Assembly (NCBI RefSeq): GCF_013388255.1 | Contig: NZ_CP058215.1 | Location: 2,161,332-2,225,331, forward strand | Direction: 5' to 3' | DNA length: 64,000 nt | Source: Methanolobus zinderi | GTDB taxonomy: Archaea; Halobacteriota; Methanosarcinia; Methanosarcinales; Methanosarcinaceae | Shown: piece by piece, positions 18,147 to 26,981 of the stretch | How positions within the stretch are numbered: position 1 is the first letter of the stretch | Layout of the letters: every line of letters starts with the position of its first letter | Translations under genes and position numbers: made by a program | Notes under the pieces: model-generated | Database searches by the model: none | What the model saw: the letters and a program-made list of their open reading frames with translations, nothing else | Told to the model about the DNA's origin: nothing

Positions 18147-19613
18147 TTAGCCTTTTATAACTCCCATTGGCAGGAGCCTGGCAACCTTCCTGGCAATACC
18201 AAGATCATGAACTACATCCACTACTTCACTGCTGGATTTATAGACCGCCGGTGCTTCTTCAGCTATCAGCGAGGGTTGTGTGGCCCTGACCTGTATACCC
18301 CTGGAGCTTAACTCATCGCGTATGTCCTCACCACGCAACTCCTTTTTGGCATGTTTGCGACTCATGACACGGCCTGCACCATGACATGCACTGCCAAAGC
18401 TGATCTCCATGGAATCCTTCGTGCTGCACAGCACATAAGAAGGTGTTCCCATACTTCCGGGTATCAGGACTGGCTGGCCCAGATCAAGATAATCTTCGGG
18501 CAGGTCAGGATGGCCCGGCGGGAACGCACGTGTGGCTCCTTTCCTGTGTACGTACACCTCGGTGTTCTTTCCGTCGATCTTATGCTCTTCAAGCTTGGCG
18601 ATATTGTGTGCCACATCATAGACAAGGTCAAGACCAAGATCACAGAAGTCATTTGCAAAGTGGCTCTCGAATATCTCGCGGGCCCAGTGCATGATCACAT
18701 GCCTGTTGACCCACGCATAGTTGGCCGCACACACCATTGCTTTGAAATAATCCTGTGCTTCCTGGGACTGGGCCGGAGCACATGCAAGCTGCCTGTCAGG
18801 GAGGGATATGTTATATTTTTTCGAAGCGCTGGTAAGTATCTGCAAGTGATCGGTACATATCTGGTGACCCGCACCGCGTGAGCCGCAATGTACCATGAAA
18901 GTGACCTGTCCTTCCTTGAGTCCCATGGCAGCAGCAGCCTCTTCATCATATATCTTATCGATATACTGGACCTCAAGGAAATGATTTCCACTTCCCAGGG
19001 TTCCTATCTGAGGTCTTCCGCGTTTGCGGGCCTTTGCACTTACCTTGGACGGATCGGCTCCCGGCATCTGTCCCTTACTCTCACAATGTGCGATATCCGC
19101 TTCTACACCGTAACCGTTTTCCACCGCCCACTGTACACCATGCACGAAGATGTCTTCCAGCTCGGCATCCGTAACCCTGAGCCTGCTCTTGGATCCCACA
19201 CCTGTGGGAATCGCCTTGAAGAGGTCATCCAGCAGTTCTGAGAGCTTCGGACGTACATCCTGCTCGGATAAATTGGATCTTATGAGCCGCACTCCGCAAT
19301 TGATATCAAAACCTACTCCACCTGGACTTATTATGCCGGTCTCCTTATCGAATGCAGCAACACCGCCGATGGAAAAACCATAACCAAGGTGTGCATCCGG
19401 CATGGCCATGGAGTATTTCTGTATCCCCGGCAGGGTGGCTACATTCGCCACCTGCCCGAGAGTTTCCATTTCAAGCATATTAAGAAGCGACTCCGAGACA
19501 AAGATGCGGCCGGGAACGTTCATCCCCGGTTTGAATCCTACGGGCACCTCCCATTCATTATCACTGATACGTTTGAGCACATCGAAGACCGAAGTTTCAT
19601 TCTCATCTGACAT
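18147..19613 (-). CDS. rtcB: tRNA-splicing ligase RtcB
   Basis: RtcB is the GTP- and Mn-dependent ligase that joins 2',3'-cyclic phosphate and 5'-OH ends of tRNA halves. Family motifs: GGVGFDINCGVR with metal-binding Asp and Cys, GTLGSGNHFLE, FMVHCGSRGAGH, KGATRAFPPGHP, and the guanylylated histidine in SACHGAGRVMSR (His411). Length is 488 residues with no intein. The archease gene that activates it lies just upstream on the same strand (156 bp gap). Confidence 0.97.
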   Translation of the reverse strand: MSDENETSVFDVLKRISDNEWEVPVGFKPGMNVPGRIFVSESLLNMLEMETLGQVANVATLPGIQKYSMAMPDAHLGYGFSIGGVAAFDKETGIISPGGVGFDINCGVRLIRSNLSEQDVRPKLSELLDDLFKAIPTGVGSKSRLRVTDAELEDIFVHGVQWAVENGYGVEADIAHCESKGQMPGADPSKVSAKARKRGRPQIGTLGSGNHFLEVQYIDKIYDEEAAAAMGLKEGQVTFMVHCGSRGAGHQICTDHLQILTSASKKYNISLPDRQLACAPAQSQEAQDYFKAMVCAANYAWVNRHVIMHWAREIFESHFANDFCDLGLDLVYDVAHNIAKLEEHKIDGKNTEVYVHRKGATRAFPPGHPDLPEDYLDLGQPVLIPGSMGTPSYVLCSTKDSMEISFGSACHGAGRVMSRKHAKKELRGEDIRDELSSRGIQVRATQPSLIAEEAPAVYKSSSEVVDVVHDLGIARKVARLLPMGVIKG

Positions 19614-19769
19614 CTGATTTTTCCTCTGTGATGAAATCTATAAGCCGAACTATATGATTGTGTACGTATGAATGTGTTGATGATATCTCAAGTAAAAACC
19701 TATGTGAACAGAAGACAGACACTGACGGCAGATATCATAACCTGAATTGAAAAAGATCAATGTTATATC

Positions 19770-20201
19770 TCAGGTATCCACCGTTGCCTGTATCATCCAG
19801 CCCTGTGGTGTTTTCTCGACCTTCATGTCGTTGTAGGTTGCGGCCTTGACCTCGGTATCAAACTTATGTCTGGAAAGGTCGATATCCTCACCAATAGCTT
19901 TTGCGTATATTCGGCAGCCTCCGTTGTCCTCTTCCACCCTGTCAACAATGAAGTTACCGAATACCATTGTCTCGACCTCGAATACGAAGAGGAGTTCCGA
20001 GAGCCAGTTGAAAAGAAGAGCTTCGATGTCCTCCGAGCTCAGCTCGATCTCCTGTGAGACTTTATTCTCCACGGTGTCGGTGTCTATCATTACATTGAAC
20101 ATGGCAAAAGCTGCGTTCTCAAAGGCTTCCTCGAGTGTTTTGCCATATGCCCTGAACTTTGCATCAGCCGTATGTTCCAGATATTCGAATCTTTCATCCA
20201 T
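19770..20201 (-). CDS. Archease (RtcB cofactor)
   Basis: The 143-residue protein begins with FEYLEHTADAKFRAYG, the archease signature whose aspartate binds metal, and has the central LLFNWLSELLFVFE helix. Archease accelerates guanylylation and turnover of RtcB. It stands directly upstream of rtcB on the same strand, which matches the known functional pair. Confidence 0.95.
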   Translation of the reverse strand: MDERFEYLEHTADAKFRAYGKTLEEAFENAAFAMFNVMIDTDTVENKVSQEIELSSEDIEALLFNWLSELLFVFEVETMVFGNFIVDRVEEDNGGCRIYAKAIGEDIDLSRHKFDTEVKAATYNDMKVEKTPQGWMIQATVDT

Positions 20202-20264
20202 AAGAGAGATTTTACTCCTGAGTTTATTTTGCTTATGAGGGTAATAAGTATCCCTGAAAGCTGT

Positions 20265-20879
20265 TTACAGACTGAGTTGCTTCCATATATGGGCTATCCT
20301 CTGGAAAGCTGTTATATGGCTTCCCACTGCGATGATAACTATAACCCAGCCAAGCGATGACAGTCCGTAAACTTGTACAGGTGATATCACGTAAATCAGG
20401 GAAGCCAGCATTATAAATATAAGACGATCAGCCCTGCCGATTATCCCGCCATAGTAGCGTCCGAGATTGAGTGCCTGAGCCTGTGTTCCGAGATAACTTG
20501 TTATCTGGACGCCCACGATCGCCACAACGCCTATCATCCAGTCCACATAGCCACCAAAGAAGATACCGCATATGATAAAGACATCTGCATAGCGGTCTAT
20601 CACGTGATCCAGAAAGTCACCCTTGGCACTTGCAACTGAAAGGTAGCGTGCCATGATCCCGTCCATTGCATCAAGCAGTGAGTTCAGTGCTACCATCAAA
20701 CCTGCAGCCATCACAATGATGGGATTTGCATCGGAATAATAGAACAATACACCAGATACTACTGCAAAAATAAGAGAAAGCATGGAAATGGCATTGGGTG
20801 TTACACCGGCATTTGCAGTGATTTTTGCCATTGGTTCCAGATATTTGAGGGCAAGGGGTCTTAGAGCATTGGAAGTCAT
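20265..20879 (-). CDS. CDP-alcohol phosphotransferase (archaetidylinositol-phosphate synthase type)
   Basis: A 204-residue membrane enzyme with about six hydrophobic segments and the full family motif: LDAMDGIMAR, then G, then D and D in KGDFLDHVIDR (about residues 67-95). In methanogens this type transfers inositol phosphate to CDP-archaeol to make archaetidylinositol phosphate; glycerol or serine acceptors are less likely but cannot be excluded. It lies 63 bp upstream of archease on the same strand, with no evident functional link. Confidence 0.9.
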   Translation of the reverse strand: MTSNALRPLALKYLEPMAKITANAGVTPNAISMLSLIFAVVSGVLFYYSDANPIIVMAAGLMVALNSLLDAMDGIMARYLSVASAKGDFLDHVIDRYADVFIICGIFFGGYVDWMIGVVAIVGVQITSYLGTQAQALNLGRYYGGIIGRADRLIFIMLASLIYVISPVQVYGLSSLGWVIVIIAVGSHITAFQRIAHIWKQLSL

Positions 20880-21015
20880 GAATATTGTACTAAAAGAACT
20901 CTTTTTTGATTTAATGTTTTCCGGGTGATAACAGGAAACAGAGCATAATATATAAGATTTTATATAAGAACCGAATAATGGCGAAGTCTTTCAGAGGTCT
21001 AAAAAACAGGATACG

Positions 21016-21567
21016 TCATTTACGTGCCAGATCATACCAGTATCTGATCTTGCAGGAGTGCTCCACCTGGGTGGTCATAACATATGCCTCATCCAGTACG
21101 CGCCCGATTGCAAACGTCCCGTGACTGTAGACTACTGCAGCCCTGTGGGAAGCAAGTGCAGAAGAGAGGTTGTCTGCAAGTTCATCAGAGCCGATACCAC
21201 CCATGACAACAGGGATCTCCCCCAGGAAATACTGCCCTTCACTGTCGGCGGGTTCGATCATATCATTCTCTGCAAGCAGGGACAGGGTCACCGCAAAGGG
21301 ACAGTGGGCATGTACGATGGCAAGTGCAGGTGTGTTCCTGTAGATTGCACGATGCACAATTGCCTCGGAGGATGCGATCATATCAAGGGCACAGGTCCCA
21401 TCGAGCACGACCTCCACGACACCGTCCTCTGTGATCTCATCAAGTGCGCATCCGCTTCGCGTGATAAGCATGCGGTTCCCTATCCTCACACTGATGTTAC
21501 CGAAGTGTGATTCCACAAGACCTGTGTCCACAAGTTTTTTACCGATCCTGGATATTTCACGCCACAT
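21016..21567 (-). CDS. Class II aldolase (L-fuculose-phosphate aldolase type)
   Basis: The 183-residue protein has the zinc-binding AIVHAHCPF and VYSHGTFAIG histidines and the ITRSGCALDEI phosphate-binding segment of the FucA/AraD family. In methanogens a homologue makes L-lactaldehyde from fuculose-1-phosphate for coenzyme F420 synthesis; that role is plausible here but not shown by neighbours. It stands alone, divergent from tRNA-Thr. Confidence 0.9.
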   Translation of the reverse strand: MWREISRIGKKLVDTGLVESHFGNISVRIGNRMLITRSGCALDEITEDGVVEVVLDGTCALDMIASSEAIVHRAIYRNTPALAIVHAHCPFAVTLSLLAENDMIEPADSEGQYFLGEIPVVMGGIGSDELADNLSSALASHRAAVVYSHGTFAIGRVLDEAYVMTTQVEHSCKIRYWYDLARK

Positions 21568-21664
21568 GGATTATCTCCGGAAGTATTACCATAAAATTTA
21601 TCTGCGATAATGATATGTAAGGGAGTGCATCGCATAAATAGATGCGGAATACTTATTCACAGAT

Positions 21665-21738
21665 GCCTCGGTGGCTCAGCCCGGCAGAGCGAGTGACTTG
21701 TAATCACTAGGTCGCGTGTTCAAATCACGCCCGGGGCT
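21665..21738 (+). tRNA. tRNA-Thr (anticodon TGT)
   Basis: A full cloverleaf: acceptor GCCTCGG with CCGGGGC, D-arm GCTC/GAGC, anticodon stem AGTGA/TCACT with loop CTTGTAA, T-arm GCGTG/CACGC with TTCAAAT. The discriminator base is T and CCA is not encoded. ATAAATAG about 30 bp upstream could be its TATA element. No intron. Confidence 0.97.
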
Positions 21739-21856
21739 TCTTACTATTTTTGACGTAAGCTGGTATTACAAAATATTTTTGCAAATTCTCGTTATACTCC
21801 TAAACGCAGATTTGTTTTTGCAATCAAAATCAATATATTCCCGGCGATCAAACTGG

Positions 21857-21892
21857 TGTAAGATGGAATCTTACGTAAGAACACATCTTACA
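21857..21892. promoter_or_regulatory. Nested palindromes upstream of the mazE-like gene (candidate autoregulatory operator)
   Basis: TGTAAGATG at 21857-21865 and CATCTTACA at 21884-21892 are inverted copies, and between them TCTTACGTAAGA (21869-21880) is a perfect 12-bp palindrome with the same core. The four TCTTAC/GTAAGA half sites end 18 bp before the ATG at 21910. AbrB-type antitoxins usually bind such repeats to repress their own operon. Confidence 0.55.
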
Positions 21893-21909
21893 TGTTGAGG
21901 AATGAAATT

Positions 21910-22197
21910 ATGGATACTATAGTCGGCTTCAGGGAAGTGACCGTATCAGGTAAAGGCCAGATAGTGATTCCAAAGGAGCTTCGCAAAACAACATTTCCCG
22001 AAGGAACACAGGCAGTGGTGGTGGCATACACCGACCATATGGAGATCCGTCCGCTCTCCTATGTACTGGAAAAAATGGAGTGCGCCCTGATGTCAGAAAC
22101 GGCATTTGAAGAGGAGTGGGACAGCCCTGAAGAGGATAAAGCCTGGGAAAACCTGCTTGAGCATGCAGCAGAATACCAGCGCAAAAAGAAGGATTGA
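21910..22197 (+). CDS. AbrB/MazE-family antitoxin
   Basis: The 95-residue protein has an N-terminal SpoVT/AbrB swapped-hairpin DNA-binding domain (VTVSGKGQIVIPKELRK, about residues 10-26) and an acidic C-terminal tail of the kind that wraps a toxin. The start at 21910 is preferred because GAGGA lies 9 bp before it, while upstream in-frame starts fall inside the palindromic operator. The mazF-like gene follows after 5 bp. Confidence 0.87.
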   Translation: MDTIVGFREVTVSGKGQIVIPKELRKTTFPEGTQAVVVAYTDHMEIRPLSYVLEKMECALMSETAFEEEWDSPEEDKAWENLLEHAAEYQRKKKD

Positions 22198-22202
22198 GAA
22201 CA

Positions 22203-22541
22203 ATGCCTCCAAGGTACAAAAAAGGAGATGTTGTTGTCCTTCCTTTTCCTTACACGGATATGACGGCAAGCAAAACACGTCCCGTACTGGTGGTTGCACA
22301 TCCAAGAGGCACGAACGTAATTGTTTCCCAGATCACGAGTCAGCAGGCACGCAAAGATGAATATGCGGTATCCCTGACAAAGGAGGACTTTGCAGAGGGT
22401 TCGCTGCCAAGGGCAAGTTTTGTCAAAGCCAATATGATCATGACCCTGGCAGAGGATATGATCCTCACAAAAACGGGAGTAGTGGATAAAGATAAAATGA
22501 AGGATATTGAAAACAAATTAGTCCGGATATTCACGCAGTAA
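22203..22541 (+). CDS. MazF/PemK-family toxin (endoribonuclease)
   Basis: The 112-residue protein opens with YKKGDVVVLPFPYTD and continues with KTRPVLVVAH and IVSQITSQ, the conserved strands and active-site region of MazF/PemK mRNA interferases. The ATG at 22203 follows AAGGATTGAG; a TTG at 22194 overlapping the antitoxin stop is an alternative. With the upstream gene it forms a toxin-antitoxin pair bordering the cas operon. Confidence 0.9.
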   Translation: MPPRYKKGDVVVLPFPYTDMTASKTRPVLVVAHPRGTNVIVSQITSQQARKDEYAVSLTKEDFAEGSLPRASFVKANMIMTLAEDMILTKTGVVDKDKMKDIENKLVRIFTQ

Positions 22542-22588
22542 GAAAGGTAAAAAAAAAGCAGGACATATAATAGGCTTTTTTCGTAACA

Positions 22589-22596
22589 TATAAATA
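22589..22596 (+). promoter_or_regulatory. TATA box for cas6
   Basis: TATAAATA lies 30 bp before the cas6 ATG, so the transcript would begin only a few bases before the start codon; no Shine-Dalgarno sequence is present, consistent with a nearly leaderless mRNA. Confidence 0.55.
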
Positions 22597-22618
22597 ATAT
22601 TGCTTTGTCATATAGAGT

Positions 22619-23344
22619 ATGCGATGCAAAATAACTATTCGAAAGACATCGTCAAATCCTATCCATTATGATTACCAGTACGGCATTGCGTCAATGTTAT
22701 ACAAACGCCTTGCCAATGCCAATATCAGTCTTGCAAATGAGCTTCACAGTCACCAGGGATTCAAATTCTATACATTTTCAAATCTTGTGATCGAAGACCG
22801 GATCAAGGCTAAACAGGGTCTGAATTTCACCAGAGCCCATTTTTTCATATCATCACCTGATTCCGAATTTATTCGCAGTTTCACAGAAGGACTGCTCATG
22901 GAACCTGAGTTTTACCTCGGAAAAGGCAAAAAAGCAAATTTCATAATTGAAAGTGCGGAGGTTCTGCCACAAAAAGATTTTTCGGATACCTGTAAGTTCA
23001 CAACTCTATCCCCCTTATATGTGAAGACCATGAGGAAAAAAGATGGAAAGCTTGCTGAGTTCGACCTTTATCCAAAGGACGCCAAGTTCTACGAGAATCT
23101 CCACACAAATCTCACTTCCAGATATGAGCAGTACCACGGAAAAAAGGTAGAACAGGATTTTTTCGAGATACTGGATGTGAAGAACTTCAAACCAAAACGC
23201 GTGTCCATAGGTAACAGCTTCAGAAGATGCAGTCTGTTGACTATGAAACTAGAGGCAAGTCCAGAACTTGTGAAGTTCGCCTATGATGCCGGACTGGGCG
23301 AGAAAAATGCAATGGGATTCGGGTGTCTGGGGGTTGTGGAGTGA
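22619..23344 (+). CDS. cas6: CRISPR-associated endoribonuclease Cas6
   Basis: Cas6 cleaves the pre-crRNA inside each repeat, leaving an 8-nt 5' handle. The 241-residue protein has the double-RRM layout and the C-terminal glycine-rich loop GLGEKNAMGFGCLG (about residues 224-237). A histidine in YDYQYGIAS context is not conserved; a catalytic His may be one of those near residues 42-45. Its base composition resembles the core genome, unlike the next four genes. A 90-bp AT-rich gap with no recognisable small gene separates it from cas8b. Confidence 0.93.
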   Translation: MRCKITIRKTSSNPIHYDYQYGIASMLYKRLANANISLANELHSHQGFKFYTFSNLVIEDRIKAKQGLNFTRAHFFISSPDSEFIRSFTEGLLMEPEFYLGKGKKANFIIESAEVLPQKDFSDTCKFTTLSPLYVKTMRKKDGKLAEFDLYPKDAKFYENLHTNLTSRYEQYHGKKVEQDFFEILDVKNFKPKRVSIGNSFRRCSLLTMKLEASPELVKFAYDAGLGEKNAMGFGCLGVVE

Positions 23345-23434
23345 ATCGTTTCACTGGACTTAATAAAAGTTTATTTAGTACTATTTATCATTCTTTAATT
23401 ATCAAATTAATTTCATCTTGTTCGGGGAGAAAAA

Positions 23435-25336
23435 ATGTATAATTTTATTGTAAATTTGTTTTCAGAAGATGAATATGATACTTTGCTGAATAGCCAAACA
23501 TCAGATCAAAGGATCGGAAAAACAAAAGCATTGATTATTCCTCCAGAGATATCCGATGAGCCGTTTCTAATTGACCCTGCTAATCTGGAAGATGAATTTG
23601 ATCGAAGACCTTGGCTTGAAGCTTATGGTTCGAAGTATTTTAAATCCGAAAACTTTATTCGTCCAACCCGCAACTCAAGCAATAACATTGGTGGTAACAA
23701 TGCATTATTGAGTCATTCCTTAACTCATTATAAAATAACGGATGCTTTTATTGATAAAGATGAGAATAACAAGGCTAGAAAATATTCAAATGATAATATC
23801 ATCATAGAAATCCCAGCTGAAAAAATTGACAATTTTAAAAAAGCAGCTTCTGAAATTGATTTATACACTCCCTTTTTATATCTCTGTGACAATGTATACA
23901 ATGTCTTTCGTAATTTCAACAATATAAATCCTGATAATCATTATGGTTTAGGACAGAATGATTATATCATTTTTTTGAGTAACAAAGAAGATGTCAATTC
24001 ATACATTGATGCTGTATCAGCTTATACTTTGAATAAACTTTTGAAATATAAAACCTTTGTAAGTGAATGTGATTGTTGTGGCTCACACGAACAACTTTAT
24101 ATGTTAGCTCAAGGAAATTTATTTGATCTTCAAAAAAGTAGAAAGTATTTGCTAAGACATCCTACCAGATATAAAACAAATCTTAAATCAAAAAATCCAG
24201 AAAATTTTAATATTTGTGGTAAATGTGCAAAACAACTACACAATTTTTTTGAATACCTCAAAGCATACAAATTTTATAAATATGTGTTCCCTACTTCTAT
24301 AAATGTTACAAGCAGTGAGTATAAGAATTATTCATCCAAACCGCTTGGAATATTGAAAATGCTAAATAAGCTGTATAAATCAAACCGTTTTCAGGAATTT
24401 GACTATGTGATGATACTTACAGACCCTAAGTTAGAGAATGTCAAATTTGTATATGTCAGCAATTTCGATTATGAACTTCAAAATGAGGATTTTATCAATG
24501 TTGTGGATTTGCCCATATATTCAACATTAAAAAACCTACCTTCAAAGGGTAAGGACAGCGAAATCACACATATTCAAAATCAAAGAGATAAGTCTATTTT
24601 TTTAAGAGAGCTAAATCTACTGTTTAATAATAATCTTGTTGGTTCTCTTTTTGAAACTGATCCTTCAAAATTGATGAAAAATCTTCCTCCATTTTTAAAA
24701 TTAAAGCTAATAGAATATAATTCTCCCATTTGCAACTATGTTTATTTCCAAAACAATTCATTGTTTGAAGACAGGATTTATACCAAACTATTTACAGAAC
24801 TTCTCTCTGAAATGATAAAAAATCCTGCATTACGTGATGAATTAAAGATTAGACCTAACAAAATTCGTTTTTTCCTTACTATTTATTACAAATATTTGTC
24901 TATGGAACAAAAAGGAGAAGATACTATTACAGAATATATGTCATTGAAAGAAAAAATGGATGGAAATGATTTATTTGAAATAGAAAACGACTTTGAAGCA
25001 AGTTACTGCATGGGACAGATATTCTATTATTTGCTTCAAGTTTCAAAAGGACAAAACACATTAGATCTTTTTACCAAATATACTATGAATGTACATAATA
25101 TGGAAATATTAAAAAAGAAATTGATAACAGTTCTTGAAAAATATTCACATAATGAGTATCTTGATGGGAACCGTAAATTCCACAACATGATGAGCGGTGT
25201 ACTTGCATTTAAATTTAGCAAATCATACGATGACAACAAGATTCCATTATATACAGGTTACTTTGATAAAAACTATCTATTTTATTCAAAAAAGGAAGGA
25301 GATGAAAGTGAATTACAACAGGAGGAATCTGAATGA
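23435..25336 (+). CDS. cas8b: Cas8b large subunit of type I-B Cascade (Csh1/TM1802-type)
   Basis: The 633-residue protein is AT-rich and lysine/asparagine-rich. A zinc-finger-like pair CDCCG (about residue 212) and CGKC (about 260) marks the Cas8b/Csh1 family. Within Cascade this subunit recognises the PAM and recruits Cas3. GGGGAG lies 6 bp before the ATG. Its 3' end overlaps cas7 by 4 bp (ATGA). One sampled 60-base line (24241) has 25% GC, against about 43-48% in sampled cas1 and cas4 lines. Confidence 0.9.
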   Translation: MYNFIVNLFSEDEYDTLLNSQTSDQRIGKTKALIIPPEISDEPFLIDPANLEDEFDRRPWLEAYGSKYFKSENFIRPTRNSSNNIGGNNALLSHSLTHYKITDAFIDKDENNKARKYSNDNIIIEIPAEKIDNFKKAASEIDLYTPFLYLCDNVYNVFRNFNNINPDNHYGLGQNDYIIFLSNKEDVNSYIDAVSAYTLNKLLKYKTFVSECDCCGSHEQLYMLAQGNLFDLQKSRKYLLRHPTRYKTNLKSKNPENFNICGKCAKQLHNFFEYLKAYKFYKYVFPTSINVTSSEYKNYSSKPLGILKMLNKLYKSNRFQEFDYVMILTDPKLENVKFVYVSNFDYELQNEDFINVVDLPIYSTLKNLPSKGKDSEITHIQNQRDKSIFLRELNLLFNNNLVGSLFETDPSKLMKNLPPFLKLKLIEYNSPICNYVYFQNNSLFEDRIYTKLFTELLSEMIKNPALRDELKIRPNKIRFFLTIYYKYLSMEQKGEDTITEYMSLKEKMDGNDLFEIENDFEASYCMGQIFYYLLQVSKGQNTLDLFTKYTMNVHNMEILKKKLITVLEKYSHNEYLDGNRKFHNMMSGVLAFKFSKSYDDNKIPLYTGYFDKNYLFYSKKEGDESELQQEESE

Positions 25337-26187
25337 ATTATAATGGGCTAGTAGTTATAAACGCAAAAAATGCAAGTTTTAATGCAGGTTTTGATGGTTT
25401 GCCAAGAAGATTACCAAATGGAAGAATATTTGCCACGGATAAAACATTAAAATATTGTATAAGAGAATATCTTTCTAGTGATGAAACTGTTTTTGTTCAA
25501 AGGACAAAGAAAGAACATGAAACAAAAGACGGAGCTGTCCTAAGATACCTTACATTAAAAGAAAATTATCTGGAAAAGTGTGGAAAGAAATCGATTCCAA
25601 AAAGTGAAATCGAAGTAATGGAGGATTTGAAGTCATTTATTGATGTTCGTCTTTTTGGTGTTGTTTTTGCAGTTGATAAAAACATTTCTATCACAGGTCC
25701 CTGCCAAATAAATTATGGTATAAATTGCTTTGAAAATTCGAGTATCTATTCATCTGACATACTATCCCCGTATAGAAACCCAAATGAAAATAGCAAAGAG
25801 AGCCAACAGACGACCATAGGTTCAGAATCCAGGGCAGATGATGTTTACTATGTGTATGATATTTGTCTAAACATGAACTCTGCTCAAAAACAAGGAATTG
25901 ATATATCTGATGCCGATATTGAAAAGTTAAAAAATGCTCTGAAGTATTCGGTGGGCGGTGTAAATTCCACAACTATGTTTGGCTGTGAAACAGTAAGCAT
26001 GATCTGGTTTGAAAATAAGAATAACCACATTTTCAATAACCTGAATTCACAAGTCAGTGTGTATGAATCAGATGGAAATGTTATTGTGGATTATTCAAAA
26101 GTCTATGGGATAATTGCTGATGGAATTAATAAAGACTCACTTGAGCAATACAGCAATAAAGTTGAGAATATCGGTCTTTCAGATTGA
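25333..26187 (+). CDS. cas7: Cas7 backbone subunit (Csh2-type)
   Basis: The 284-residue protein belongs to the Cas7/Csh2 family that polymerises along the crRNA spacer. Hallmarks are the N-terminal RRM strand GLVVINAKNASFNAGFDG, then RLPNGRIFATDKTLKY, VDVRLFGVVF-like (IDVRLFGVVFAV) and TGPCQINYGIN, with the conserved late SVGGVNSTTMFG. Its ATG overlaps the cas8b stop (ATGA). Confidence 0.93.
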   Translation: MNYNGLVVINAKNASFNAGFDGLPRRLPNGRIFATDKTLKYCIREYLSSDETVFVQRTKKEHETKDGAVLRYLTLKENYLEKCGKKSIPKSEIEVMEDLKSFIDVRLFGVVFAVDKNISITGPCQINYGINCFENSSIYSSDILSPYRNPNENSKESQQTTIGSESRADDVYYVYDICLNMNSAQKQGIDISDADIEKLKNALKYSVGGVNSTTMFGCETVSMIWFENKNNHIFNNLNSQVSVYESDGNVIVDYSKVYGIIADGINKDSLEQYSNKVENIGLSD

Positions 26188-26216
26188 TAATTCTTCAACA
26201 AATTCAGGTGATTCTA

Positions 26217-26981
26217 TTGAATACAACACTTGAATCTTTTTCATCAACAAATGCGAAAGGTCCTGAGAATTCAAATAAACTACTTACCTTTAGACTGCAT
26301 GGGACGTTTGCTCATTTCAATCAACCAATTAGCAATCGCTTTAGAAATACGTATTCTATTATTCCAAAGCCACAATTATTAGGAATTATTGGTTCACTTA
26401 TAGGTCTTAATGGATATAAAAATTCTAGCACTTATCCTGAATTCTATTCAAGATTATCTGACTTAAAAGTGTTCATCAAACCTAATAGCTCAGCTAATAA
26501 AAAATTTGTAGTTACATATAATAGTCTCAATAGCTTTCTAAATAATAGAGTTGATTCGGGTTCTCCTAATGTGATGATTAATGAGCAAATAATTCAAGAT
26601 CCAGATTATGAAATAGGATTAATATTAAATGAAAATGATCCGCTTCATGCCCAGATCATTGAACATATAATTCAAAATAAAAGTGTATTTCCAATATATT
26701 TAGGTAAAAATGAATTCTTTGCTAATATAGAGTATATTTCATTAAACGATTATGAAATAAACTCTGAAAAAAGGGTTGTTTGCTCTAGCATATTTCCTTT
26801 TGATGAATTATCAAAAGAAACAACTCGTTATTTAAAAATGGAATTACTCCCCATAGATTTTGATGAAATGTTCAAGTATGTCTATTGTTTAATGGCAATT
26901 CCGCAAAGTGAAACAAAGGTCGAATTAAAAAATCCAGATAATTGTATTGTATCAGAAGGAAGTGTATATTATGTGTTCTGA
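26217..26981 (+). CDS. cas5: Cas5 subunit of type I-B Cascade
   Basis: The conserved N-terminus LLTFRLHGTFAHFNQP and PKPQLLGIIGSLIGL mark Cas5, which caps the 5' handle of crRNA. No ATG precedes this block in frame. I chose TTG at 26217, 4-5 bp after AGGTGAT; GTG at 26208 and TTG at 26184 (overlapping the cas7 stop) are alternatives. Length is then 254 residues. The 3' end overlaps cas3 by 11 bp. Confidence 0.88.
   Translation: MNTTLESFSSTNAKGPENSNKLLTFRLHGTFAHFNQPISNRFRNTYSIIPKPQLLGIIGSLIGLNGYKNSSTYPEFYSRLSDLKVFIKPNSSANKKFVVTYNSLNSFLNNRVDSGSPNVMINEQIIQDPDYEIGLILNENDPLHAQIIEHIIQNKSVFPIYLGKNEFFANIEYISLNDYEINSEKRVVCSSIFPFDELSKETTRYLKMELLPIDFDEMFKYVYCLMAIPQSETKVELKNPDNCIVSEGSVYYVF

Noticed and set aside
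23345-23434. Possible CreTA-type RNA toxin-antitoxin between cas6 and cas8b, as described in haloarchaeal I-B loci
   Set aside because: The 90-bp gap contains no segment resembling the CRISPR repeat and no small toxin frame; only a TATA-like tract and the cas8b ribosome site are visible.
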